Positions 52,601-63,729 of a DNA stretch of 64,000 nucleotides are shown here, piece by piece (within the stretch, counting starts at the first letter, position 1; each line of letters starts with the position of its first letter). The stretch covers positions 138,032,428 to 138,096,427 of the forward strand of contig CM076846.1 in assembly GCA_039519185.1 (NCBI GenBank), read 5' to 3'. The notes beneath the pieces are model-generated. The model did no database searches and had not been told where the DNA came from. It worked only from the letters and a program-made list of their open reading frames with translations. A program made the translations under genes and the position numbers. Origin of the DNA: Astragalus membranaceus (lineage: Eukaryota; Streptophyta; Magnoliopsida; Fabales; Fabaceae).

Positions 52601-55600
52601 GCAATCGACCTCCATTATCTTTTAGCGACGACGACCTTATTGACGGAAAGGCCAACAAACACGTACCTCTCTTAATATCGGCGATCATAGCGAATAAAGA
52701 AGTACGTAGGATCTTGGTAGATCAGGGGAGCTCATCAGACATCCTCTTTGTCGATCTTCTGAACAAAATGGGGATCGACAAAGAGGAACTCACCCCTTAT
52801 AGAGGAACGGCTCTGTTCGGCTTTAACGGATCCCGAACGAAACCCCTTGGGCATCTGGAGCTAATGGTTACCTACGGAACCGAACCAATGGTTCGAAACG
52901 TTAAGACCAAATTCCTCGTCTTACCTTGTGAATCAATTTACAACGGTATTATAGGAAGACCGACCCTCGGCAGGCTCGGGGCGGTTACATCCACAACACA
53001 CTTAAAGATGAAGTTCCACTCTCTCTGCAACAGAGTTATCACTCTAAACTCTGACTTAGAGTCGGCCTCCAGGTGTTTTTTCCTATGGACGAAGAACGAA
53101 CGAAAAGCTTCGGAGCATGAAGGGGTTCCTCCTTCGGAAGAACTGTCGACTCCCAAACTGCCAAAAGGTAGATCGACTGAAGTTAACGCCGCCACTAACG
53201 TAGAAACCGGCTGCGATCCGAAAGTCGAAAATCAGCAAGACGTCGACGAGCTAACCAAAGAGCATAAACGAAAAATCAAAAGACCAGAGCCTGATGGAAA
53301 GTTCGCCGAAATACAGCTCGGTTCAGACCCTTCCCAAAATATCAAAATAGGGATCGACCTTCCAGAAAAAATCAAAATCGACTTGACCCAATGTCTTAAA
53401 GATTTCAAAGACATCTTCGCTTGGTCGGCCGAAGACATGCCTGGGATCCCACCAGAGGTTGCTTGCCATCGACTCGCAATAAACCCAGAAGCAAAATGGA
53501 TCGCCCAAAGAAAGCGGGCTCAAAGCAAAGAGAAAGCCATTGCTGCCACCTTAGCAGTAGACGACCTCATCAGAGCCAACTTTATCTCCGAGGTTAAATA
53601 CACGACTTGGTTATCAAACCCAGTCCTGGTGAAGAAATCTAACGGAAAATGGCGTATGTGTGTGGACTACACCGATCTTAATAAAGCTAGCACAAAAGAT
53701 GCTTTTCCGGTCCCCAGCATCGATCGTTTGGTCGACAACGCTTCCGGTTTCCGGTTATTATCTTTCATGGACGCATACTCCGGATACAACCAGATAGCCA
53801 TGTTTCCCCCAGATCAAGAAAAAACCGCCTTCATCACCGACCGAGGAAACTTCGCATACCGAGTCATGCCCTTTGGGTTAAAAAACGCTAGAGCGACTTA
53901 CCAAAGAATGATGAACAAAGTGTTCCAAAACCAGATCGGTAAAAGCGTAGAAATCTACCTCGACGATATGATCGCCAAGAGCAGAAGTGATGACGACCAT
54001 ATAAGCGATCTAAGAGCGATTTTTTGTGAGGTACGAAAGAATAGAATGAGATTAAACCCAGAAAAATGCACTTTCGGAGTTCGAGCAGGGAAATTCTTAG
54101 GTTTTTTCCTAACAGAAAGAGGAATCGAGGCGAACCCGGATAAATGTCGATCCGTCACAGAAATGCGAACTCCGACGTCCAAGAAGGAAGTGCAAAAACT
54201 CAATGGAATGATAGCTGCTCTATCTCGTTTCATACCAAATGCAGCATTCAAATCTCTTCCACTTTTTAAAATCCTCAAAAAAGAAGAAAGAGATTTCGAA
54301 TGGACGCCTGAACAAGACGAAGCTTTGAAGCAACTAAAAAAATCTCTCTCCGAGCCTCCAATTTTAACTCGACCAAAGGAAGGGGAAACCCTATACCTAT
54401 ATCTCGCGGTCTCGGAAGAAGCATTAGCTGCCGTTCTGGTGCGCGAGCTCAAAACCGGGCTAAGCCCGATCTACTTCGCAAGCAAAGCTCTGCACGGAGC
54501 TGAAAGTCGTTATCAGAAAATCGCCCTGGCTCTCATTGTCGCAGCTCGACGTTTTCGAGCCTATTTTGTCGCCCATCAGATAGTCGTCCGAACTAACTAC
54601 CCCATCAGGCAGATACTCCATAGACCCGATCTGGCTGGAAGAATGATCAAATGGGCTGTGGAACTCTCAGAATTCGGGATTAAATATGAAGCTCGAACAA
54701 CACTTAAAGCACAAGTTTTGGTGGACTTCATCGCCGAAATGACGCCTGCTAACACCGAATCTGACATATGGATCCTGTATGTCGATGGGTCCTCAAATCC
54801 AAAAGGGAGTGGCGCTGGGATAATGCTAGAAAGCCCGACAGGGGTCATCATCGAAGTTTCCCTTACATTCAGTTTTCCCACCTCGAACAACCAAGCAGAG
54901 TACGAGGCTTGCATCGCCGGACTTCGCCTGGCAATTGACCTCCAAGTCCAACAAATAAAACTCCATACCGACTCCCTTCTGGTGGTCTCCCAGATCGGAA
55001 ATAAATACGAGACCAAAGAACCAATCCTGCAGAAATACCTGCTTCAGGTACGGTCGCTAATGGCTGAATTTGAAACAAGCAAGATAGTTCATGTCCCAAG
55101 AACGGAAAACCAACGAGCTGATATCCTCGCCAAGCTCGCAAGCACAAAAACCCCAGGGAACCAGAGGACAACCATCCAAGAAACGCTACACAAACCCAGT
55201 GTGTCTCTCGAGCCTCTGTTTAACCCGACAATCTGTATGCTCGAAGAAACGGACGGCTGGATCACCCCAATTGTAGAATACATCATCAAAGGAACAGAAC
55301 CCCTAGACCGGAACGACGCCAAATACATCAGGAGAAGGGGCTCGGCTTTTTCAGTCATCAACGGAACGCTTTACAAAAGAAGCCTCTCTTCTCCGCTAAT
55401 AAAATGCATCGAGGGAGAAGAAGCGGCTTACGTATTAACAGAAATTCATGAGGGAATCTGCGGCCAGCACATGGGAGCTCGATCTTTAGCACGGAAAACT
55501 CTTCGAGCCGGTTACTACTGGCCGAGCATGATTGGCGATGCTAGTGATCATGTGAAGAAGTGCAAGAAATGCCAAATCCACGCCAATGTCCACATAGCTC

Positions 55601-56496
55601 CCCCTACAGACCTCACAAGTTTATCCTCCACGTGGCCCTTCGCATGGTGGGGAATGGACTTACTCGGACCTTTCGCAAAGGCGCCAGGACAAACTAAATT
55701 CTTGATCGTCGCCGTAGACTACTTCAGCAAATGGATAGAAGCGGAACCCTTGGCGACCATCACTGCAAAAAACTGCATAAAATTCTTCAAAAAAAGCATC
55801 ATGAGCAGGTTCGGGATCCCCGAGGTAGTAGTGACGGACAACTGAACTCAATTCACAGACTCGGGATTTCGAAAACTAATGCTCGAACTGAAAATTAAAC
55901 ACCATTTCACTTCAGTAGAGCACCCTCAAACCAACGGTCAAGCAGAGGCTGCAAACAAAGTAATACTGAACGGGCTGAAACGACGTTTGGACGATGCTAA
56001 AGGAAATTGGGTAGAAGAATTGCCTTACGTCCTCTGGGGATACCGGACGACCCCCCAAAGCTCCACTGGGGAAACACCTTTTAGGCTCTCCTACGGCAGC
56101 GAGGCGGTCATCCCCGTCGAGATCGGCGAACTTAGTTGGAGAACGGCAAATCCCAAAACACAAAACAATAACGACCAAGCCTTAAGAGAAGAACTCGACC
56201 TCATCGATGAAATCCGAGGTCGGGCCTCGCTCCGAGAAGCAATCATCAAACAAAAGGTTGCAACCAGATACAACACCAAAGTCGTTCACAGAGATTTCGA
56301 TCCATGCGATCTGGTACTCAGAAGAGCTGACATCGGTCAAAAAAACGCCTCCCAAGGAAAGCTCGCCCCAAACTGGGAAGGCCCCTACCGAATTTTATCT
56401 AAAACCGGTACGGGAGCCTTTAAATTGGAGACCCTCCAAGGAAGAAAGATTAGGAGGACTTTGAATGCAACAAAACTGAAAAGTTATTATCCTTAG
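52601..56496 (+). pseudogene. pol: Element E pol: protease, RT, RNase H, aRNase H, integrase; one stop codon
   Basis: The frame is continuous with gag. Protease has ILVDQGSSSDILF near 52710-52745. RT (about 53560-54150) has MCVDYTDLNKASTKDAFPVP, VMPFGLKNARATYQ and catalytic YLDDM. RNase H follows (54390-54740). The archaeal-like RNase H (54770-55140) has YVDGSSNPKGSGAGI, NNQAEYEACIAGL and LHTDSLLVV. Integrase has the zinc domain (HMGARSLARKTLRAGYYWP, CKKCQ), GMDLLGPF and VVTDN, directly after which a TGA (55843-55845) replaces Gly. The same frame continues with QFTD, HPQTNGQAEAANKVI and the C-terminal WEGPYRI to 56496. Apart from this stop the 1300-codon pol is intact. Confidence 0.92.
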
Positions 56497-57163
56497 AAAG
56501 AAATCATGTACATCGATCTTATGTAAACTCGAAACAAGTTATTAATCAAAAAAGAAACTTGACATTTCTTTCAAACACTTTCAAAACTTCTCAAAAGTTT
56601 TCACCAAGTCTCCACACATTCTTGATTTTCATCAAACAGAATGTTGGGACCAAAATTCCCCCCACCGGGAATCAACTGGGTCCGATCTTAGATGATCTCC
56701 CCAAAAAGCGACCACCCAAGGTCGCAAACTCTTTGAGAAAACAGTTAAATCCTCTTGGCAAACTATCTCAAAGAGACCGGGTCTTCAAGGATCGAAACGT
56801 CCTAAGAACGACCATCGGCCACAACTGCCGATACCCCTATAGGGCGAGTTAAATCTGGGCCGAGTCCTAGTAAACTGTCCTATAGGTTCGAACCGGTAAA
56901 TCGAGTTCCTCATTTACCGACGTTCTTACATCATACGCAACGTGCAGAATTAAAAAAGCACCCGTTAAAACTCGTAAAAACGACATACATGACATGCGAA
57001 ATTCAAAAAGCATTCATTAAAGCTCGTAAAGGTCTGAAAGACATATCCCAAAAAAGATTACAAATATCTCCAGCTAGACCGAAAGAAGTTCCGGATCTAT
57101 ACAAAAACTACATAGGTAAAAGCATACACCAGGAACTTCTGCAAAAAAAACACTGTTAAAACA
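56497..57163 (+). other. Element E spacer with small inverted repeats
   Basis: No gene is visible between pol and the antisense gene. Several short inverted repeats occur: GCGACC-ACCCAA-GGTCGC at 56708-56725, GGTTCGAACC at 56885-56894, and CGGTAAA/TTTACCG at 56894-56919. Confidence 0.65.
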
Positions 57164-59651
57164 TCAGGCAGTAGAGGTCGGAAAAATCACAGTTTTCTTC
57201 TCCGTCTGAGCATCGATCTTAACGATCATACCCCCTTCAACCTCGTGGTCGGCATCGATAATCGACCGATCCAAATTGACGGAAGGATTGACCAAAGCAA
57301 TTTGCTCCTGGGCACACTCAAAACCCTCCCTATACAGCTCAATTGCAGAATTAGTAGCTTCACGAGCCTCCTTCCTAGCTTCATTTGCAATCTTCGTAGC
57401 CTCCTTAGCATTTTTTCTGCTCTGCTGAAGGGCTGCTTGAAGCTCCGCAATTCGAGCCTCGGCATCGCTGCTTGTTCCGACCCCTGCCTCGGATGCTTTC
57501 TTCAAATCATCTTCCAAAACGACTACACGAAACTCCAAACTTTTAATCTTCTGATTAGCCTCGACCAATTGACCCTCCAAAACTCTTTCCTTTTCTTCCA
57601 GCTCCTTTACGCGAGTTTCCGCGAACTCCGCCCGGCGTACAACCTCCCCTTGGCTTTCCTTCAGAGCCTGAAGTTCTTGCTTTGTTCGAGCGAGCTCTTT
57701 CGATTTCGAAGACACATCTTCGACAAGCTTCACTCTTTTGGACTTCTCGAGCTCCAACAAAACTGCAGGCACGAAAATAAGAAAAATCAGGTTGTGGGAA
57801 AAAGATCATAAAGCAAAGAACAAACAAGAAAACACCTACCCTTAGCCCGTTTCTCGTATTTCTCTTTTTCGATCTTATGAACATCGGCCAAGTTCGCCAA
57901 AAGTTTAACAGACGCCCCGACAGGATCCTCCCGCCATTGGGCATAGTTTTGCTCCAATAAGCCCTCCTATAAAGGTACGGCCTTGTTCTTATGCTTCGGT
58001 CTCCTTGAGGTCTTACTCCTTTTTTCCGGCCTTTGCTCGCCACTTGCCTCGGTGCGCACCCTCTTCGCCGAGGTCCCTGCACCGATGTCGGGAGCAGCCG
58101 GGGGAGGAGAACTGGAAACAAGATCGACCAGAGCCTCATAGGCAAGGTCCTCTTGGGTAACAGTATTGATCGGGGAAGCAGCAGTAACCGTCCCAACAAC
58201 AGTCTCAACCTGGGGAGACGTCGGAAGCGGAGCACCCACTTCCTCAGCATCGTCAGATATATCGACGCTCCTCATCACCAGCGCCTTCATTACGGCGAGC
58301 TTCTTTGGGGCCATGGTATCTGGAAAAGAAACAAAAATGGGTCATACAAACTACAGTCAAAGATATGCAAAAATCAAAACAAGAAAAACGAACTACCTAA
58401 GACAAATTGCACTCGTTTTCGCTTCCCAGCCTGAACTATCTTAGCCGCAGGGATACCCCGATACTTATGTTTTGAAAACGGAATGTTCTCAGAAATAAAC
58501 ATCAGGATCCTCTTGGTAAGAAGATCGGCAGCGTTCAATCGATCCTGACCAACAGAAAAGGAATTGGTGGATCGTTCAAAATGGGCCTGACTCCAACCAA
58601 TGGGAAACTTGGTGGACACCAAAGTCCGACCATCCTCTAAAAACTTTCCCACTCTCTCGATCGCTTCATCGGTCACCGGTTCGACCCAGTAAAATAACTC
58701 CTTCCAATTCCCCTTCAATGAGTCCGCATAAGCTTTGAAAATCTTGGCCCCTCGCCTCGAGCGAAGACTGACATGCTCGCGACCGGATTTATTTTCACTG
58801 CTGTTCCGGTTGATCTCAAACAAATGGAAAAAGAGCAACGGCGAGACCGGCCTCTCCAGATGAAGACACATTAGTTCGTAGGCTCGAACAAAAGCCCACG
58901 CATTTGGATGCAACTGAGAAGGCGCAACATCCAAAGTCGCCAAAACCGTCTGCTCGAACCAGGTGAAAGGAGGCCGGATATTCATCTCATTTATCAGCAT
59001 ATGATACAAAGTGAACTTGAGCTCTCCAGGCCACAAAGCCACGTGCTCTCCTTTCTTCATTCCCTCAACTCTCCAAATTCGCTTCGAGCGACCGGAAGCT
59101 TTCCTCCCGACCCTCTCCAAATTAAACCCGTGCTGGTACAACGATTCGATCTCCAAAATATTTCTGGAAACCCAATCATATTGAGAGACCTCTCGCACCG
59201 GTACATCAAGGTCCCCACAACCAGTACTAGAGTACCCGTCCAGAGAAGCAGCAGAAGCTCGGCTGGAACCCGGTTGACTCGAAGGGTGAGATTCAACTTG
59301 TTTTCCAACACTCCCCCTGTCGAACTCATCGGCAGACTCGGAACTCAACACAAGATCAACCTCGGAGCCTGTCCCAAGATCGACCTCGGAATCCTCTGAT
59401 TCCTCCACTAGGTTTTCCTCATCGGACTCAGAAGTGATGGCCATCACATCCGCCAAGCAATCTTCCTCCACATCTTCAGGAGTATCGTCGTTCGGCTCAT
59501 TAGCATCGGTCGCAGGAGAGGAACTTTCACTCTCAAAATTATCTTCTGCCTTATCACTCATAGGGGCGGAAGCAGAATGCTCTTGCACGTCCGGGGCGGC
59601 GACTTCAAGAGGCTCGGTACGGACCTCAGGGACTTCACCACCAGAAGCCAT
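57164..59651 (-). CDS. Element E antisense gene, three exons (putative gypsy-type transposon protein family)
   Basis: Exons on the minus strand are 59651-58397, 58319-57840 and 57762-57164. Both introns are 77 bp with GT-AG ends, and both junctions keep the frame. Exon 1 starts MASGGEVPEVRTEPLEV, is acidic to about residue 150, and then has a conserved domain with WFEQTVLATLDVAPSQLHPNAW and RPVSPLLFFHLFEI, which I recognise as the putative gypsy-type transposon family (Pfam Transposase_28). Exon 2 has a basic nuclear-localisation-like patch (KRSKTSRRPKHKNK) and one in-frame TAG at 57967-57969. Exon 3 is a long coiled coil. Antisense extra ORFs are known in Tat elements; their function is unknown. 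A TATA box lies upstream at 60068-60077. Confidence 0.82.
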
Positions 59652-60067
59652 CGCGTTCGTAAACTCTTTCCGGTACTGAGTAACGTCTCTCCGAGTTTGT
59701 TTCGTCCTCGCCAGAGCGAATCTACAGGAATGGGGGACGAAATGTCAGGGTTAAAGATCGAAAATGGGTTCGCGAGAAAGTCGGAACCCGACCTGACGAC
59801 CCCCATTCTGAGATCAAAGGGGACTGGGGGAGGTCCAGGCACAAACGAAAAGAAAAGTAAAAGAAAAAACAAAAATAGACTAACCTCGGAACTATGTCGC
59901 AAGTTGATTATATCTGGAAATATACGGTTGTCGATCCACAGAAACCGACCTTAAAAGTACTTCGAAATCTCTTCAAACTCGTTCACTTTAAAGAAGCTCG
60001 GGAGCTCTCGAAGATCGGCAAATCAAAAACAAATGAACAGCAAGCAATAAATGAGGAGGTGAGACCC

Positions 60068-60077
60068 TTTATTTATA
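60068..60077 (-). promoter_or_regulatory. Candidate TATA box of the antisense gene
   Basis: The minus strand reads TATAAATAAA about 420 bp upstream of the antisense start codon, which leaves room for a leader of about 380-390 bases. This is consistent with an internal promoter separate from the LTR. No initiator or activator site was identified. Confidence 0.5.
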
Positions 60078-60430
60078 GCAAGGCGAATCTAATGGGCCTG
60101 GGCCGGGAAGTCGAAACGTCACGTCCAAACCATGGTCCATTAAAATCCGCACGCTGAAGAAAAAACGTCACCATCATGCGCCGCCACTGCGAAGAGACAC
60201 CTTGTCAGAAACAGTAAAGATGGCACTGATTCCAAGATTACACTGATTCCAAAGCAGCACTGAGTTCAAAAAACCATCTACCTCGCTCGAAAGCTCGACG
60301 GACAGTTAACATCGCTCAAGAACCCCAGCCTCGACGTAAGCTCGAGACCGAAGAAATCTCCACTCAACAAAAACAAGAGTATAAAGGCTACGTCGCCCAT
60401 CAAAGTCAAGATCGCTCCTCATAGCGACCA

Positions 60431-60445
60431 GACTTGGGGGGCCAC
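60431..60445 (+). promoter_or_regulatory. Element E polypurine tract
   Basis: CTTGGGGGGCCAC directly precedes the 3' LTR start TGTTATGG. Confidence 0.75.
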
Positions 60446-60888
60446 TGTTATGGTGATTATACTGTTTTCTATTTACACCCCCCTCTCCAAAAGCCCAATT
60501 GATGAGAAGCCCAATCATATTGAGAGAGTCAAATCTTCAATGGCCAAGATCAGCCCGCAAGATCGGACGGCCCAAAAACGCCAACACAAACACGTTCAAA
60601 CTCTATAAATACCCCATTCAATGCTCATTAATGGTAAGCACTTTTTCTAACAAACACGCATTCACTCAAATACTGACTTGAGCGTCGGAGTATCATTGCA
60701 GGTACAACCTCGCCCCTCAAGATCGGACATCTCAAGATCGAACATCTCAACATCGCCTCTCAAGATCGAACCTCTCCAGGTCGAACGAAATCTTCCTCTC
60801 AAGCCCGAAGACTGAGACAGAATCAAAGACAAAATATCTACTAACTGCGTAATACCGATCTCTAAGATCGGAAGCACAGTACAGAACA
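60446..60888 (+). repeat. Element E 3' LTR
   Basis: Runs from TGTTATGG to ACAGAACA and is followed by the target duplication ATATA. It retains the TATA box near 60604 and the repeated CTCAAGATCG words. Confidence 0.94.
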
Positions 60889-62038
60889 ATATATATAGTC
60901 AACATGAAAGCATTGCTTTACACATGAACTTGTAAGTCTGCGTCTCTTACACATGAAAGCATTGCCATAACCCCGACCAACTCACTCCCCACCCTAACGT
61001 CATCTGCCTCCGTCGAAATACTTTATGGCAATTTCTTCCGTCGGACCTGCCATTTGTTTCTCGTTGGACGAACTCTTCTACCACCTCCAGTGGTACACAA
61101 GCTCCTCAACCGTAAACGCTCTCGGTACGATGCTCTTCTTATTATTCATATTCTTGCAAATAAAAAATTAACTAACAAATAATATAAATCATTAATTTAC
61201 ATTTCACAGTGTCATTTTGCTCACGTGAAAATAGGAATAAGCATAGAATTTCCATGACTGAAAAAATTGTAATAGGTGCAGGTGCCCTTTGGGTTTTTTT
61301 ATGTTAAACTAGTATTTTACCTGTCCATACGCACGGGTGATACTGTATTTGTTATAACTTGCTATGAAATTATAAATACGTACGTTGAAAGTTGCAAAAT
61401 GTAATAAAAGAAAAAAGAAAAACTCGATAAAAGACGATATTTCAAATTTATTAAAATAGTTTTGTTGCAAAAAGTTAAAAAAAATCGGCATCTTCTTATA
61501 ATATTAATAATAGAGTAAAAATGAGGAAAAAAGAAAATGAGATTTAATATAAAATATGCACGGCGCTCTATTGGCGCTCTCGTTGCTGATCCCGTTGGCG
61601 CTTCCGTGCTCCCGTTGGCACTCTTGTTGTCGCTCCGTGAGACTCACAAAAAAAAAAAGCAAATGCGATTTAATTATTGATTTTTTTAGAAAAAATAATT
61701 TGGGAAGTTTTGCTAGCAGTGTCGCTTTTTTGGACAATTGGTAGTGGTTAAATGAATTTTTTTGATCAATAATGGTTAAATGAACTGGTTTTAGTAGTTT
61801 GAGTAGATTTTAGTAAATAGCTACATAATTTAATAGTAATTTTATGTAATTACAGATTTTTTACAAAAAATAAATTAAAAAACAAGAATTTTATTTGAAA
61901 AGAAAAATCTGACTACGCGCAAGCAGCAGGCCGCTTTTGCTGTTTTTTTCGCAGCTGTTGTCGGGTTTTTTTCGCAACTTTTGTGCAGTTTTTTAGTTAG
62001 TTTTTCTGCCATTTTTGACCATTATTGCTATGAACCAC
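60889..62038. other. Host DNA, mostly AT-rich, no firm gene
   Basis: A duplicated word ACACATGAAAGCATTG-like occurs at 60910-60965. A possible coding relic lies on the minus strand at 61000-61149. A short GC-rich tandem with TTGGCGCT words is at 61560-61625. The remainder has no recognisable content. Confidence 0.5.
61000..61149 (-). pseudogene. Possible gene fragment, minus strand
   Basis: One minus-strand frame reads NKKSIVPRAFTVEELVYHWR, then a single stop, then KSSSNEKQMAGPTEEIAIKY and ends at a TGA. The base composition is clearly less AT-rich than the surroundings. The family is not recognised, and no splice sites were established, so it may be a decayed or captured exon. Confidence 0.3.
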
Positions 62039-63090
62039 GATTTTTGACATTTTGCTAGTATATGAATTGATTATACTATAGTATTAGATAAGTTGGTATT
62101 AGAGATTAAATTTGTATTAGATAGATATGTTTGAAGTGGAATAAAATAGAAGTAAATGAGAATAAATAGAAATGGAAGAATAAAAAGAGAAAGAAATGAG
62201 AGGAAAGAGGGGATGTTATGAGAGAGAGAGAGAAGAGAATAAAATAAATAAAAAAAGAGAGGAGAGAGATGATGGGAAGGTGTTAAGAGAAAAGGTAAAA
62301 AATTGTAAAAAGTAGAGATTTTTTGTCTTTTAGTGGAAAAATGTTTAAAATGCCCAAAAACGCGCGACGCGCTAGTGGAATGTCTAAAAATGTAAATTTG
62401 CTAGCATATGATTATATTAGATTAGATTTTTTGTCTTTTAGTGACAAAATGTTTAAAATGCCCAAAAAATGGACACGTGACGCGCTAGTGGAAAGTCTAA
62501 AAATGTAAATTTGCTAGCATGTGATTTTATAAGATTAGAAGATATCTAAAATGCCCAAAAAAATGGACACGTGGCGCGCTAGTGGAATTTCTAAAAATGT
62601 AAATTTGCTAGCATATGAATTGATTATACTATAGTATTAGATAAGTTGGTATTAGAGATTAGATTAGTGTTAGATAGATATGTTTGAAGTAGAATAAAAT
62701 AGAAGTAAATGAGAATAAATAGAAATGGAAGAATAAAAAGAGAAAGAAATGAGAGAGGAAAGAGGGGATGTTATGAGAGAGAGAGAGAGAAGAGAATAAA
62801 ATAAATAAATAAAGTGATAGGAGAGAGAGATGATGGGAAGGTGTTTAAAAAGTAGAGATTTTTTGTCTTTTAGTGGCAAAATGTCTAAAATGCCCAAAAA
62901 ATAGACACGTGGCGCGCTAAGGGAATGTCTAAAAATATAAATTTGCTAGCATATGATTTTATGATTTTATATATTAGAATATTAGATTAGATATTAGATA
63001 GATATTAGATTAGATGTCTAAAATGCCCAAAAAAATGGATACGTGGCGCGCTAGTGGAATGTCTAAAAATGTAAATTTGCTAGCATGTGA
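62039..63090. repeat. Composite repeat with five 70-bp units and a 555-bp duplication
   Basis: A segment starting TATGAATTGATTATACTATA occurs near 62053 and again near 62607, followed in both by a GA-rich block. Between and after them a unit of about 70 bp, AATGCCCAAAAA to TTTGCTAGCAT, occurs at about 62345, 62455, 62546, 62885 and 63016. Most units contain ACACGTGGCGCGCTAGTGGA, which includes a CACGTG or near-CACGTG word and GCGCGC in otherwise AT-rich DNA. No coding capacity is supported, and the element type is unknown. Confidence 0.85.
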
Positions 63091-63729
63091 TTTTATCATT
63101 TTATTAGATTAGATTAGATTATATTAGATTATTAGATTAGATAGATTTTATATTTGTGTACTTCATAAGGCTGGTCCAGCATTGCAACGCGTCGCAAATG
63201 TGAAATGTCTCATCAACATCAAGTGATGATGCAAGAGAAGATGGTTGAGTTGTTCTATAACTCACTCAATGGATCCTCTTCAAACAATGAGTGTGTCATA
63301 TATGTCTACAAGATTTCGAAAATAATTGTTTTTTATGCACATCATTTCAAAATTGTGGCCATATATGCATGTATGCTTATTTTGGATAACACATCAATGC
63401 TCAATTCTCTATAAATTAAGGACCGTTGAATTAGCTGTCAAAAAAAAAGGACCGTTGAATTAGATGATAAACATGCCGTAGATGGTATAAGGGGACAAAT
63501 CACTTCTTTATAAATATGGAACTAAATAGTAAATACATATAATTCATCAAATACACACAAGAATGCTATATATCTAAAGGCAATGCCTTCATGATCAACT
63601 CATCAAACAAAAATAACAACTCTTTTTTTTCATTTTGAGGATTACAAAACGAAACATAAAATATAATGCATGTGCAAATTCAGAGTATGTCTTTTATAAG
63701 GCAATAATGATATTGCTTCTTCAGAATCT
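63091..63729. other. Intergenic DNA downstream of the peroxidase gene
   Basis: This is the 3' flank of the minus-strand peroxidase gene. A plus-strand frame at 63205-63414 (MSHQHQVMMQEKMVEL) is short and not recognised. No other element end was seen. Confidence 0.5.

Larger units (their letters stand above)
59652..60445 (-). other. Antisense gene upstream region and element E 3' end
   Basis: This stretch holds the presumed promoter and 5' leader of the antisense gene, then sequence leading to the element polypurine tract. No other gene is supported. Short sense frames are not convincing. Confidence 0.6.
50225..60888 (+). mobile_element. Element E: nearly complete Tat-clade LTR retrotransposon
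   Basis: LTRs of 442 and 443 bp are flanked by ATATA (50220-50224, 60889-60893) within an AT microsatellite. Order: LTR, primer site, gag, protease, RT, RNase H, archaeal-like second RNase H, integrase, an antisense spliced gene, polypurine tract and LTR. This layout with the second RNase H is diagnostic for the Tat lineage. About ten substitutions and one 1-bp gap separate the LTRs, so it is comparatively young. One frameshift in gag and one nonsense codon in integrase inactivate this copy. Confidence 0.95.

Noticed and set aside
55660..59399. Remaining short frames opposite pol and inside the antisense gene
   Set aside because: They are shadows of the pol and antisense coding frames, with no domains of their own.
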